47,272 bases of DNA. Source: an uncultured Alphaproteobacteria bacterium (lineage in GTDB: Bacteria > Pseudomonadota > Alphaproteobacteria > Micropepsales > Micropepsaceae). Position 1 is the stretch's first letter; each line of letters starts with the position of its first letter. Shown in pieces: positions 1 to 8,863 of this stretch. A program made the position numbers and the translations under genes. The notes below the pieces were generated by a model. The model did not search any database, had not been told where the DNA came from, and worked only from the letters and a program-made list of their open reading frames with translations. The stretch covers positions 1 through 47,272 of the forward strand of contig CAIOFO010000159.1 in the NCBI GenBank assembly GCA_903857685.1. The letters run 5' to 3'.

Positions 1-93
1 CGCGGCATCGTCCACCACATGCCCCGATTCCTTCAGCCCTTGAACCAGATAACGCTGGGCTTCCAGATCGTCCTCGACAACGAGAATGCGCAT
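1..93 (-). CDS. Response regulator, N-terminal fragment (cut by window edge)
   Basis: Only the first 31 codons are present. They read MRILVVEDDLEAQRYLVQGL and onward, which is the first beta strand and the acidic DD pair of a CheY-like receiver domain, as in OmpR-family regulators. The start ATG is at 93. The gene lies downstream of degP on the same strand with a 122-nt gap. In rhizobia the order cyc/ccm genes - degP - response regulator - histidine kinase is well known, so a kinase probably follows outside the window. The output domain cannot be seen. Confidence 0.85.
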   Translation of the reverse strand, partial: MRILVVEDDLEAQRYLVQGLKESGHVVDDAA

Positions 94-215
94 GGGGGGG
101 GGAAATCCTTTTGCTCAAATTCAGGGTCCGCGCCGGCGGCAGGCTTGGGGGGACAGGCACTGCAGCCAGCGCGGGGGGCCGGGCAGCGGAACCTTCGCCC
201 CGCCGCCCGTAAAAA

Positions 216-1778
216 TCATGCCGGACCGATGTCCACCGCGAGAAACCGCGACGCACCCTGGCTTGCCACTAGCAGCAGGACGCTCTTGCGGCCGCCCTTT
301 TGCGCTTCGGCGATTCCCGCCTGGACGTCTTGCGGCGTCTTGACCATGCGGCTGCCCACTTTCATCACCACATCGCCAGGCTGCAGGCCCTTGTCGGCGG
401 CGTCGCTTGCAGGATCCACCTTGGTGATGACCACGCCATTGACGGCATCGCCCAGGTTATAAGTCCGGCGCGCATCGGCGGTAACCGAAGCCAGGCCCAG
501 CCCCATCGCGCTGCCCGTGGCGGGCAGCGAACTGGGAGTGGCCGGAACATTGACCGCCACCTTGTCGTCCGGACGGGCGCCGATCATCACCTTGATGGTC
601 TTGGGAGCGCCCTGGCGCTGGATCGTGAAATCGGCGCTGGCGCCGGCCACAACCGTGGCGACGCGCCGCGTCAGGTCCCGGGAGTCTTCAACCGCCTTGC
701 CGTCAATCGCGGTGACGACATCGCCCTGTTCAAAGCCGGCCTTGGCGGCCGGGCCATTTGGCACAACGCTTGCGACGATGGCGCCCTTGGGCTCCTTGAG
801 GCCCAGCGAGGAGGCAATCTCCGGAGACACGCTCTGGATCTCGACGCCCAGCCAACCGCGCGCAACCCGGCCATGGGCCTGAAGCTGCGCCACCACGTCA
901 TGAATGGTGGTGGCCGGAATGGCGAAGCCGATGCCGACACTGCCGCCCGAGGGCGAGAAGATCATCGAGTTCATGCCGATCACCTGGCCGCGCAAGTCGA
1001 AGGTCGGACCGCCGGAATTGCCGCGGTTGATCGGCGCATCGATCTGGATGAAGTCGTTATAATTGCCCGCGCCGATGTCGCGGCCGATCGACGAAACGAT
1101 GCCCGCGGTCACCGAGTTGGAAAGACCGAAGGGATTGCCCACTGCGACAACCCAGTCGCCCACGCGCAGGGCGCGGTCATCGCCGAATTCAACGGTCGGC
1201 AGCGGCTTGTCGCTGGTGATCTTGATCAGGGCGATGTCGGTCGCCGGGTCGGTGCCGATCAACTTGGCGGTAAAGCTGCGTCCATCCGGCAGCTTGACCG
1301 TAATCTTCTTGCTGGCGTCGATCACGTGATTGTTGGTGACGATGAGACCCGTCTTGTCGATGATGAAGCCCGAGCCGGCGCTGATCTCCTTGTGCGGAGT
1401 CTGGGGCTGGGCCTTGTTGAACTGGTTGAAGAGGTCGCGGAACGGCGCCGGCAGATTGTCGGGCGTGCCATCGCCATCTTCATCGCTGGCGGTGGACATG
1501 GTCTCCGAGGTGATGGTGACGACCGCCGGACTGACGCGCTCGACCAGATCGGCGAAACTGAAGGGCGCCGAATTTTCCAGCATGCGCGGCGTGGCATGGG
1601 TGTCGTTGGCGGCGATCTGGACCGGGTCATGCGACGCGGCCTGGATATGGCGCACGGGCGGCAGCAGCGCGAAAGCGCCAAGGCCCACCACCACGATCGC
1701 GGCGGCAGAACTCATCGCCAGCAAACGGCGATGGCGGCCAGGGGTACGCGGGGGGTTCTGGGGATTTTCAGTTTGCAT
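216..1778 (-). CDS. degP: DegP/HtrA (Do) family periplasmic serine protease
   Basis: This 520-aa protein is a trypsin-like protease and chaperone that degrades misfolded envelope proteins. One N-terminal membrane or signal segment lies near residues 20-40. The catalytic triad is visible as His151 (TNNHVI), Asp181 (DIALIKI) and Ser255 (RGNSGGPTF). Two PDZ domains follow, at roughly 300-390 and 420-515. The start ATG at 1778 has AAGGAG seven bases upstream; a longer in-frame extension to 1991 runs into ccmH and lacks such a site. It follows ccmH by 107 nt and precedes a response regulator, an order conserved in rhizobia. Its length is normal for the family. Confidence 0.95.
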   Translation of the reverse strand: MQTENPQNPPRTPGRHRRLLAMSSAAAIVVVGLGAFALLPPVRHIQAASHDPVQIAANDTHATPRMLENSAPFSFADLVERVSPAVVTITSETMSTASDEDGDGTPDNLPAPFRDLFNQFNKAQPQTPHKEISAGSGFIIDKTGLIVTNNHVIDASKKITVKLPDGRSFTAKLIGTDPATDIALIKITSDKPLPTVEFGDDRALRVGDWVVAVGNPFGLSNSVTAGIVSSIGRDIGAGNYNDFIQIDAPINRGNSGGPTFDLRGQVIGMNSMIFSPSGGSVGIGFAIPATTIHDVVAQLQAHGRVARGWLGVEIQSVSPEIASSLGLKEPKGAIVASVVPNGPAAKAGFEQGDVVTAIDGKAVEDSRDLTRRVATVVAGASADFTIQRQGAPKTIKVMIGARPDDKVAVNVPATPSSLPATGSAMGLGLASVTADARRTYNLGDAVNGVVITKVDPASDAADKGLQPGDVVMKVGSRMVKTPQDVQAGIAEAQKGGRKSVLLLVASQGASRFLAVDIGPA

Positions 1779-1885
1779 TTCAGGCTCCTTGTCGTCCGGG
1801 GGTTCTGCCGCCGGACCCGACCGTGCGGAAGATAGGGCCGCAGCATTGCGGGTTCCTCTCCAGACTATTAAAAAATTGAAATGTT

Positions 1886-2299
1886 TTATAGCAGGTCCGG
1901 CGGGAGTTCCGCCACTGCCCTGCGGGCTTTGCTGATGACAAAGATGGCCACAGCCCCCGCGCCAATCAAGACCAGAAACGGGGCAAGCCATAGAAAATAG
2001 GTGTCCGCCTGCAATGGCGGCTTCATCAGGATGAAGTTCCCGTAGCGCGCCTTCAGGTAATCCTCGATCTCCTGGTCCGAGCGGCCATCCGCCATCTGCT
2101 GGCGCACCAGGTGGCGCAGCTCTGCGGCAAGCGGCGCGCCGGATTCGTCAATGCTTTCGCCCTGGCACACCAGGCAGCGCAATTGGCGCTGCAGATAGCG
2201 GGCGCGGGCTTCCGTCGCCGGATCGGAGAATGTGTCGGTCACGGGAGCCGCACGCAGAGGCGCCGCAAGCAATATCAAAAGAAAGAGAAACTTTTTCAT
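1886..2299 (-). CDS. ccmH: Cytochrome c maturation protein CcmH (CycL)
   Basis: This 137-aa membrane-anchored periplasmic thiol protein acts with CcmF to keep apocytochrome c haem-binding cysteines reduced for haem ligation. It has a cleavable signal (residues 1-17), the LRCLVC motif with Cys42 and Cys45, and a C-terminal transmembrane segment near 98-120. In many relatives the motif is followed by QNQS; here it is QGES. The ATG at 2299 overlaps the ccmF stop by 4 nt (ATGA), so translation is probably coupled. An upstream in-frame ATG at 2356 lies inside ccmF and is unlikely. Confidence 0.95.
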   Translation of the reverse strand: MKKFLFLLILLAAPLRAAPVTDTFSDPATEARARYLQRQLRCLVCQGESIDESGAPLAAELRHLVRQQMADGRSDQEIEDYLKARYGNFILMKPPLQADTYFLWLAPFLVLIGAGAVAIFVISKARRAVAELPPDLL

Positions 2300-4212
2300 T
2301 CGGCCGGTTGCGCCATGGCCGAGGGAACCTTTGCGCCGGCGCGCAACCGTCCCCACAGGCTGAGCATCCCGCCAAACGCCATCACCAATCCGCCCAGCCA
2401 GATGAATGGCGCCAGCGGACTGACATAGGCGCGCAGCGTCCAGCGCCCATTGCCGCGATCGTCGCCCAGCGCGAGATAGAGATCCTGAAAGCCGGTGGTG
2501 CGAATGGCGGTGTTGGCGGTGTCCTGGCCCTCGGCGGGATAGATGCGCTGTTCGGGCATCAGCATGGACTGAACGCGCGTTCCATCCATCAGCGCGATAT
2601 GGGCGCGGCTGGCGCGATAATTGGGACCCTGTTCCTGGGTGACGCCGTCAAAGCGCAGCGTGTAAGGCCCCACCGTCATGGTTTGGCCGGGCGCCAGCAC
2701 GGCGAGCGCTTCGCTGCGCCACAGGGTGGTGCCCGTCACGCCCATCAGGGTGACACCCAGTCCGGCATGCGCCAGGGCGGCGGCAAACGCGCTGGCCCGC
2801 GCCCCCTTGCGCTTGATAAAGGACAGGATGCTGGCGCCGATCAGCCAGCCCGCCACCGCAAAGGCGCCGACGCCGGTGAGAAAGCGCGGACTGGCAATCG
2901 CCAGCACCGCCAGCGCCGCCACCGCCGCGATGCCAAGGGCCGGCGCCAGGGCGCGCGCCGAGGCCTTCAGGTCGCCGCGCCGCCAGCCCAGGATTGGGCC
3001 GAACGGCACCAGCAGCAGCAGGGCGAAAAAGATCGGCGCAAATGTTGCGGCGTAATAGGGCGGCCCGACGGAAATTTTTTCGCCATTGATCGCATCCAGC
3101 AGCAGTGGATAGAGCGTGCCGACAAAGACGGCGGCGCAGGCCGCCACCAGGAAGACATTGTTGAGCAGCAGCGCGGTCTCGCGGCTGACCGTGTCGAACG
3201 CGGCCCCGCCTTTCAGAGTCGGAGCGCGCCATGCGAACAGGCCCAGCGCGCCGCCGATGGCGCAGAATATCAGCATCATGATGAAGAAGCCGCGGGTCGG
3301 GTCCGAGGCGAATGCATGAACCGATGACAGCACGCCGGAACGCACCAGGAAGGTGCCGATCAGGCTCATGGAAAAACCGGCGATGGCCAAAAGCAAAGTC
3401 CAGGTGCGAAAGGCGCCGGTGCGTTCCGTCGCCAGGGCCGAATGCAGCAGCGCGGTGGCCACCAGCCAGGGCATCAGCGAAGCGTTTTCCACCGGGTCCC
3501 AGAACCAGAAACCGCCCCAGCCCAGTTCGTAATAGGCCCACCAGCTTCCCAGCGCGATGCCGCAGGTCAGCGCGATCCAGGCGATCAGCATGAAGGGCCG
3601 CGCGGCACGAGCCCAGCCTTCCTCGCCCACGATCAGGGCGGCGGCGGCATAGGAGAAAGAGGCGGATAGTCCGACATAGCCCGCGTAAAGCATGGGCGGA
3701 TGAATGGCCAGGCCCGGATCCTGCAGCAGCGGATTGAGGCCGGCGCCCTCGAACGGCGCGGGATCGAGGCGCAAAAAGGGATTTGAGGTGAACAATATAA
3801 AGAGAATGAATGCCGATGCCAGCAGGCCCTGAACGCCCAGCGCGGCGCTGGTCAATTGCGGGCCGCCGCGCCCCAGCGCCGAAACAAGTCCGGCATAGAG
3901 GGACAGCACCAGCACCCACAAAAGCATCGAGCCTTCATGATTGCCCCAGACGCCGGTGATTTTGTAAATCAGCGGCTTGAGGGTGTGGGAATTGTTGGCG
4001 ACGTCGGCGATGGAAAAATCCGAGGTCACGAAGGCATATGTCAGCGTCCCAAATGCCAGGGCGATGAACACCAGCATCCCCATGGTGGCGCCATGGGCTA
4101 TGCCGCGCGCCGTGGCGGCATTGGAGCGCGCGCCTGTCAGCCCCGCCGCCGCCATCACCAGCGACAGCGCCAGCGCAAAACACAACGCCAGCTGGCCAAG
4201 CTCGCCGGTCAC
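2296..4212 (-). CDS. ccmF: Haem lyase CcmF
   Basis: This 638-aa polytopic inner-membrane protein receives haem from CcmE and attaches it to apocytochrome c. The tryptophan-rich WWD haem-handling segment is clear at about residues 224-243 (WWAYYELGWGGFWFWDP). Many hydrophobic segments run along the whole length, and the size is typical of CcmF. The start ATG overlaps the ccmE stop by four bases, and its own stop overlaps ccmH, so ccmE-F-H form a tightly coupled operon transcribed leftwards. Confidence 0.97.
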   Translation of the reverse strand: MTGELGQLALCFALALSLVMAAAGLTGARSNAATARGIAHGATMGMLVFIALAFGTLTYAFVTSDFSIADVANNSHTLKPLIYKITGVWGNHEGSMLLWVLVLSLYAGLVSALGRGGPQLTSAALGVQGLLASAFILFILFTSNPFLRLDPAPFEGAGLNPLLQDPGLAIHPPMLYAGYVGLSASFSYAAAALIVGEEGWARAARPFMLIAWIALTCGIALGSWWAYYELGWGGFWFWDPVENASLMPWLVATALLHSALATERTGAFRTWTLLLAIAGFSMSLIGTFLVRSGVLSSVHAFASDPTRGFFIMMLIFCAIGGALGLFAWRAPTLKGGAAFDTVSRETALLLNNVFLVAACAAVFVGTLYPLLLDAINGEKISVGPPYYAATFAPIFFALLLLVPFGPILGWRRGDLKASARALAPALGIAAVAALAVLAIASPRFLTGVGAFAVAGWLIGASILSFIKRKGARASAFAAALAHAGLGVTLMGVTGTTLWRSEALAVLAPGQTMTVGPYTLRFDGVTQEQGPNYRASRAHIALMDGTRVQSMLMPEQRIYPAEGQDTANTAIRTTGFQDLYLALGDDRGNGRWTLRAYVSPLAPFIWLGGLVMAFGGMLSLWGRLRAGAKVPSAMAQPAE

Positions 4213-4652
4213 GTGCCGCCTTCCTTCCAGCGGCCGCTGCGCTTGAGCGCGTCCACCACTTCGGGGGGCATGTATTTCTCATCATGCTTGGCCAGGACTT
4301 CGGTGGCGACAAAGGTGCCCGTGCCATTGAGCACGCCCAGCGCCACCACCCCTTGTCCTTCGCGGAACAGCGCCGGCAGCACCCCGTTATATTCCACCGG
4401 CACTGTGCCCTTGCCGTCGGTCACCTGGAAACTGACATCGGCGCCGCTGCCGTGATGCACGCTGTTCTGCTGCACCAATCCGCCCAGGCGGAAGGCGATG
4501 CCCGGCTGGACTTGGTTGGCGGCGATATCACTGGGGCTGCGGAAATACTGGGTGTTCTGGCCCAGCTCGTAAACGATGCCCACGGCCAGCACCGCGCCCG
4601 CGGCCAGAATGGCGGCGACAAAGGCGAGGCGGCGGCGTTTCTTGGGCGTCAT
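4209..4652 (-). CDS. ccmE: Haem chaperone CcmE
   Basis: This 147-aa protein covalently carries haem in the periplasm and passes it to CcmF. It has an N-terminal anchor (residues 9-30), an OB-fold core with LFREGQGVVALG, and the haem-binding H-x3-Y motif at His123 and Tyr127 (LAKHDEKYMPPEV). The ATG begins directly after the stop of the upstream gene with no intervening base, and the end overlaps ccmF. Length and motifs are standard for the family. Confidence 0.97.
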   Translation of the reverse strand: MTPKKRRRLAFVAAILAAGAVLAVGIVYELGQNTQYFRSPSDIAANQVQPGIAFRLGGLVQQNSVHHGSGADVSFQVTDGKGTVPVEYNGVLPALFREGQGVVALGVLNGTGTFVATEVLAKHDEKYMPPEVVDALKRSGRWKEGGT

Positions 4653-4997
4653 TCAGTGGTGACCGCCGCGTTGAAGAATCTGGTCGGCAAGCCCGGTGTC
4701 ATAGGACAGTCCCTGCGGCGTCAGTGAGATGCGATGCGGCCACTCGGCCTCTATCATGCCCTTGCGGACAAGCGCGTTCCATACCGATTCATTTTCCAGC
4801 CCGGTGGCGTCACCGGTGGCGACGGTGGCGTCGCCCAGATGGAAATGGTCGCCATGGGCGTGGGGAAACTGGGTAATCGCCACGCGGCCGCCCGGTTGCT
4901 GGGCGCTGGCCTGGGGAATCCGGGCAAGCGCCTGCAGCAGGGTCAGGGTCCGCAGTTGCAGCGCATTGAGCTTGGCGGGATTGGCTTTGGAGGGCAT
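4653..4997 (-). CDS. Conserved-looking small protein with a His-rich segment, function unknown
   Basis: I do not recognise this 114-aa protein. It has no signal peptide or membrane segment. The N-terminal half (LNALQLRTLTLLQALARIP) and the C-terminal half (WNALVRKGMIEAEWPHRISLTPQGL) look like helices of a small winged-helix-type fold. Between them is a His-rich stretch, FPHAHGDHFHLGD, that could bind a metal. It is the first gene of the ccm operon, its TGA touching the ccmE ATG. Rhizobial operons usually have ccmI (cycH) at this position; this protein is not CcmI. An in-frame ATG at 5048 would add 17 residues; the 4997 start begins with the MPSKANPAKL sequence. Confidence 0.75.
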   Translation of the reverse strand: MPSKANPAKLNALQLRTLTLLQALARIPQASAQQPGGRVAITQFPHAHGDHFHLGDATVATGDATGLENESVWNALVRKGMIEAEWPHRISLTPQGLSYDTGLADQILQRGGHH

Positions 4998-5074
4998 GTC
5001 GGGGCCTGAAATGAAAACGGCCGGACCATACAGGCCCGGCCGTGTCATTCAAAGCGTTACGCGGGCGCAGGGGC

Positions 5075-5800
5075 CTAGCGGCGGAAGCCGCGACCGCCGC
5101 CGTGTCCGCCACGATAGCCGCCGCCGCCAAAGCCGAAACCGAGCGAAATGCCCGGCCCATAATAGGGCGGGTAATAATAGGGATAAGGCGCGTAATAGGC
5201 CGGCGGCGGCGGGCCATAGGCATAGTCCGGGTAAGCCGGGCCATAGGCATAGCGCTGGTCACCCGGCGGCGGGCCGCGGTCATCGGCCTCGTCCATGCAG
5301 GCATAATAGGCATCGGAATAGGCCCGCTCGACATTGGCGGCGGCACGGTGCGCATTGTCCGAGCCGACAGCGGTGCCGGCAATCAGGCCCGCGCCCGCGC
5401 CGATCAGGGCGCCGGCGCCGGCATTGTGGCTGGCGCCGCCGATTATGGCGCCCAGCGCGGCGCCGCCCAATGTGCCGCCGACCTGACTGCTGGTCTTGCT
5501 GTCACGCGCCGCCTCGCCCGGCGTGACATAGCCGGTGCGCGCCGCGGCATCGCGGCGGCAGAACATGTCGCGTGAACGCTGGTCCTGGGCCTGGGCATTG
5601 CCGGGCGCCCGATTGTCCGGCGCCTGATTGTCGGAGGCGCGCGGCGGCGGCGGACCGTCATTGCGGTCATCGTAGGAATTATTGTCGTTGTAGGTCTGGG
5701 CCGGCGGACCATCGGCGCGGCCTGCAGGACCGGACTGCGCCAAGGCGGCGGAACTCAGGAGCGCCAGCGCAAGCGCGGCCATGGTGGATATACGAATCAT
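5075..5800 (-). CDS. Exported glycine-zipper protein
   Basis: This 241-aa protein has a signal peptide ending near ALAQ (residue 19), an Asn/Asp/Pro-rich region, and a glycine-zipper membrane hairpin (GGTLGGAALGAIIGGA then GAGALIGAGAGLIAG) followed by VERAYSDAYYACM, typical of YMGG/Rick_17kDa-like glycine-zipper proteins. The C-terminus is Tyr/Pro- and then Gly-rich. It probably sits in the envelope. GAGG lies eight bases before the ATG at 5800. The upstream region carries a TATAAT -10 element and a GTTCAG-N5-GTTCAT repeat shared with two other promoters in the window, suggesting control by a two-component regulator. Confidence 0.85.
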   Translation of the reverse strand: MIRISTMAALALALLSSAALAQSGPAGRADGPPAQTYNDNNSYDDRNDGPPPPRASDNQAPDNRAPGNAQAQDQRSRDMFCRRDAAARTGYVTPGEAARDSKTSSQVGGTLGGAALGAIIGGASHNAGAGALIGAGAGLIAGTAVGSDNAHRAAANVERAYSDAYYACMDEADDRGPPPGDQRYAYGPAYPDYAYGPPPPAYYAPYPYYYPPYYGPGISLGFGFGGGGYRGGHGGGRGFRR

Positions 5801-5878
5801 GGGAATCGCCTCAATAAATTTGCCCCTTGCAGATAACGCAATAGTGCCGGGCTTCAACCAGGCTTCGCAAGCATGAAA

Positions 5879-5926
5879 ATTATAAAAGTTTTGGAACCGG
5901 ACAGGCCCCGTTCAGCCTGCGTTCAT
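5879..5926 (-). promoter_or_regulatory. Promoter and direct-repeat operator of the glycine-zipper gene
   Basis: A perfect TATAAT lies on the minus strand at 5884-5879, about 80 nt from the start codon. Upstream are two hexamers, GTTCAG (5910-5915) and GTTCAT (5921-5926), on the plus strand with an 11-bp period. OmpR-family regulators bind such tandem repeats. The same repeat occurs at 9974-9990 and 18493-18509. Here the repeat lies just upstream of where the -35 would be, which would suit activation. The assignment is inference. Confidence 0.5.
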
Positions 5927-5988
5927 CCGCGGCGAGGACGATAGCAACGATCCGAACCGCAACGGTGCGATGAACGATTGGGGGAACT

Positions 5989-7359
5989 TTACGCCGCCGT
6001 CGCAAGGGCGGCGCGGCCCCGCCGCTGCAACAGTTCGGCCTCCTGGTCACTGAACAACAGGCCGGTGAGTTCGACGCAAAGCTGAAACTGCTGTTCGGCG
6101 ATGGCGCGGCGGGCAGGATCGCTGCCCCGCAATTCCTTCATGACGTCCTCGACATAGCGGCGCAGATAAGCGCCGATGTCTTCACAAGCCGTTTTCTGCT
6201 TGGCGGCGAAGGAGCCGGCGGCCGCGAAATTGCGGCTGCCCACCACCAGGCGGACATATTTGAGAGCCAGTTCCCGCTTTTCGCCATCAATGGCGCGGCT
6301 GAAATCGGCGGTGCTGCCGGTGCCTTTCTGCATCGGCATGGCGGCGGTCAGTTCCCGCATCGCCCGGTCCATGAATCCGTCCATCACATTGCCGGTCTGG
6401 GCGCGATCCTTGAGCAGGCGCTGGCCCCATTCGCCGTCGCGCTTGATCTCGATTTCCTTGACAATGGCGCTGGACATTTCGGTGAACTGGGACATCTGAT
6501 CGAGCAACGTCTCGGCATCGAACAGCGGATGGCGGGTGGTGAGGATCACATCGCGCAGGCTCTCCATGCGCGTGAAAATAATTTCGCCCACCAGTCCCAT
6601 GTCGGTCTGCGAGATCAGCGTGTCGTTGTGCTGGCGGCAGATCTGCATCGGCAGGCGCAGCGCCTCCCAGGGCCGTGCCAGGCGGTTCATCGCCATCACG
6701 GCGACGTAAGGCGCCACATCGGGCAGGCGCGTCACCAGGTCGTCGTAAACGGCGCGCAGCTGCCAAAGCAGATCGTCATTGAGCTGCGGCACCGGACGCG
6801 GCAATACCTCCTGGATTCGCAGCATGTCCGCCCCGGCCGGAAGCAGCAGCGCCATTTCCTGGGCATCCGCCAGTATCAACGCATCGCCCAGAATGGTACG
6901 GGCCTTGGGATCGCTCGCGCCGGCCTTCAGCGCGGCACCCGCTTCGATCCAGAATGTTTCGGCGCGCCGCGTCGCTTCGGCATATTTGCGCGCCATGATC
7001 AGCGCCTTGGTCTCGGCGATGTAATTTTCCGTTTGTGCCGGCAAAAGGTCGCGGCCCAGCCACAGCCAGACCGGCAACAGGCTGGCGCGCGATATGCTGG
7101 CTTTCTGTTTTGTCTTGCGCGGGTTGGAGGTGAGCAGATCCTCGAACGGGCGGCAGAACAGGCGCAGCGGCGTCGGCGTGCGCCCGGCATTGGCGCCGCG
7201 CAGAACCGGACGCAGACCCTCCAGGATCGCGTCATGCGGCAGCGCATGGCCATCCAGCAGGCGGTCGGCTTCCACCGCGCTCGCCAGCCGTGCCGCAACA
7301 CTGCCGGGCAAACTCCCCAGAAATGTCTTGAGCAGACCTGTCTTGTCCTCAGAAATCAT
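5989..7359 (-). CDS. Conserved hypothetical protein, 456 aa
   Basis: I do not recognise a named domain. The protein is soluble-looking, predominantly helical and rich in Ala, Leu and Arg, with no signal peptide or transmembrane segment. Parts such as ARKYAEATRRAETFWIEAGAAL resemble TPR-like helical repeats. It begins MISEDKTGLLKTFLGSLPG and ends in LLQRRGRAALATAA. It stands alone: 188 nt before the glycine-zipper gene and 70 nt after the histidine kinase, all on the minus strand. The ORF is long, with coding-type codon use, so the gene is real, but no function can be given. Confidence 0.75.
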   Translation of the reverse strand: MISEDKTGLLKTFLGSLPGSVAARLASAVEADRLLDGHALPHDAILEGLRPVLRGANAGRTPTPLRLFCRPFEDLLTSNPRKTKQKASISRASLLPVWLWLGRDLLPAQTENYIAETKALIMARKYAEATRRAETFWIEAGAALKAGASDPKARTILGDALILADAQEMALLLPAGADMLRIQEVLPRPVPQLNDDLLWQLRAVYDDLVTRLPDVAPYVAVMAMNRLARPWEALRLPMQICRQHNDTLISQTDMGLVGEIIFTRMESLRDVILTTRHPLFDAETLLDQMSQFTEMSSAIVKEIEIKRDGEWGQRLLKDRAQTGNVMDGFMDRAMRELTAAMPMQKGTGSTADFSRAIDGEKRELALKYVRLVVGSRNFAAAGSFAAKQKTACEDIGAYLRRYVEDVMKELRGSDPARRAIAEQQFQLCVELTGLLFSDQEAELLQRRGRAALATAA

Positions 7360-7429
7360 GCGCAGGCTCCAAGACGGCTCCTAACCGCTTCTCGTGCCTA
7401 CATTATCCTGAACATCGTTAATGCCGTAT

Positions 7430-8863
7430 TTAGGAAGCCGGCAGGGCGGGCAGGGTGAGCACGGTTTTCAACCCTCCCAACTCGGACGTCTCCAGCACCA
7501 GAAACCCCGCGTAAAGCTTGGAAATATCGCGCACGATGGCCAGGCCCAATCCCGATCCCGGTACGCTTTCGTCCAACCTTTCCCCTCGTTCGCCCACCCG
7601 CTTGCGGTCCTCCGGCGACAGGCCCGGTCCATCATCCTCCACCGTCAAGACCAGCCGGGCGCCGTCCAGGACGGCGCGCGCCCGTACCCGGCTTCTTGCC
7701 CATTTGCCGGCATTGTCCATCAGGTTGCCCGCCATCTCTTCCAGGTCCTGGCGTTCGCCGCGGAAACAGATCGCGGCTGGACATTCGGCATCGATGACAA
7801 TGTCGCGCGCGGCATGGATGCGCGTCAGCACCCTGGCGAGATCGTGCAGCACCGGCTGAACCGGGGTGCGGTTGCCCAGCACATTGACGCTGCCGGCGGC
7901 GCGCGCCCGCGCCAGATAATGATCCACCTGGCGGCGCATCACCTCCACCTGGCGGCGAACCTGATCGCCCAGGGGACCGGGGGCGGCATCCGCTTCACTG
8001 GCCAGCACACTGAGCGGCGTCTTGAGAAAATGCGCCAGGTTGGAAACATGGGTACGGGCGCGCGCCACAATCTCGGCGCTGTGTTCGATCAGGGAATTGA
8101 GTTCTTCGGCCAGGGGCGCGATCTCCGCCGGGAAATTGCCCTCCAGTTGCTGCGCCTTGCCGTCGCGGATGCGGTGCAGCGCGTCCTTGAGCCGCCGCAG
8201 CGGCAGCAGCCCGATCCGCACCTGCAGCAGGATCGCCACCACCAGGCCAAGCCCCAGCAGCGCGAAGGACCAGATCAGCGTGCCGTTGAAGACGCTGCTT
8301 TCCGCATCCACCGCCGCCAGATCGCCCGCCACCATGAAGGTATAGGCGCGGCTGTCATTCTGGTCGGGCGTGGAGGCGATGGGAAATTCCACCCGCCGCG
8401 ACAGCACGCGCAACGCCTGGTTCTCCGGCCCCGCGGCATAGCCGTAAGTGAGCACGCCGTTCTTCACCTCGGACGTCGGTGTGATGCCGTGATCGAACAG
8501 GGAATGGGATATCTGTCCGCCCGGCTGGCTTTGTGTCACCGGCTTGATCTCGTAATACAGGCCGGAATAGACGCGATCGAATTCGTGATTGACGAAACGG
8601 TCCTGCAGCACCACCCCGCCATCCTGGTCTGGCTGGGCGGCGGCAATCAACCCATCCATGTCGCCGCTGAGACGGCTGTCGAAATTATCCAGCACGGCGC
8701 TGCGAAAGGCGCTGGACAGGACATAGCCTCCCACCGCCAGGCCCAGCATGGTCCAGACAGCCGCCGCCGCGATCAGCCGCGCGGCCAGCGAGTTCAGGCG
8801 GAAATGTGGGCTAAGCCGGAAGATGTTTGTCGCCAAGGGCGGGATCTTCGAGACTATAGCCAA
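7430..8863 (-). CDS. Membrane sensor histidine kinase (PhoQ/FeuQ-like)
   Basis: This 477-aa kinase has two transmembrane segments (about 30-52 and 195-217) flanking a periplasmic sensor of about 140 residues, a HAMP-like linker, and an H-box LAHFLKTPLSVL with His278. The kinase core has an N-box (NLMDNAGKWA), DDGPGL and GSGLGLAIV. The H-box form LAHxLKTPL is typical of PhoQ/FeuQ-type sensors that read envelope or osmotic conditions. The start at 8863 overlaps the upstream regulator gene by 53 nt; an in-frame TTG at 8836 would shorten the overlap. It is the partner of the regulator at 8811-9497. Confidence 0.92.
   Translation of the reverse strand: MAIVSKIPPLATNIFRLSPHFRLNSLAARLIAAAAVWTMLGLAVGGYVLSSAFRSAVLDNFDSRLSGDMDGLIAAAQPDQDGGVVLQDRFVNHEFDRVYSGLYYEIKPVTQSQPGGQISHSLFDHGITPTSEVKNGVLTYGYAAGPENQALRVLSRRVEFPIASTPDQNDSRAYTFMVAGDLAAVDAESSVFNGTLIWSFALLGLGLVVAILLQVRIGLLPLRRLKDALHRIRDGKAQQLEGNFPAEIAPLAEELNSLIEHSAEIVARARTHVSNLAHFLKTPLSVLASEADAAPGPLGDQVRRQVEVMRRQVDHYLARARAAGSVNVLGNRTPVQPVLHDLARVLTRIHAARDIVIDAECPAAICFRGERQDLEEMAGNLMDNAGKWARSRVRARAVLDGARLVLTVEDDGPGLSPEDRKRVGERGERLDESVPGSGLGLAIVRDISKLYAGFLVLETSELGGLKTVLTLPALPAS

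Noticed and set aside
182-212. GGAAC-N15-CGTA near the response regulator at the left edge as an EcfG promoter
   Set aside because: Both the spacing and the -10 part deviate, and the orientation is against the gene.
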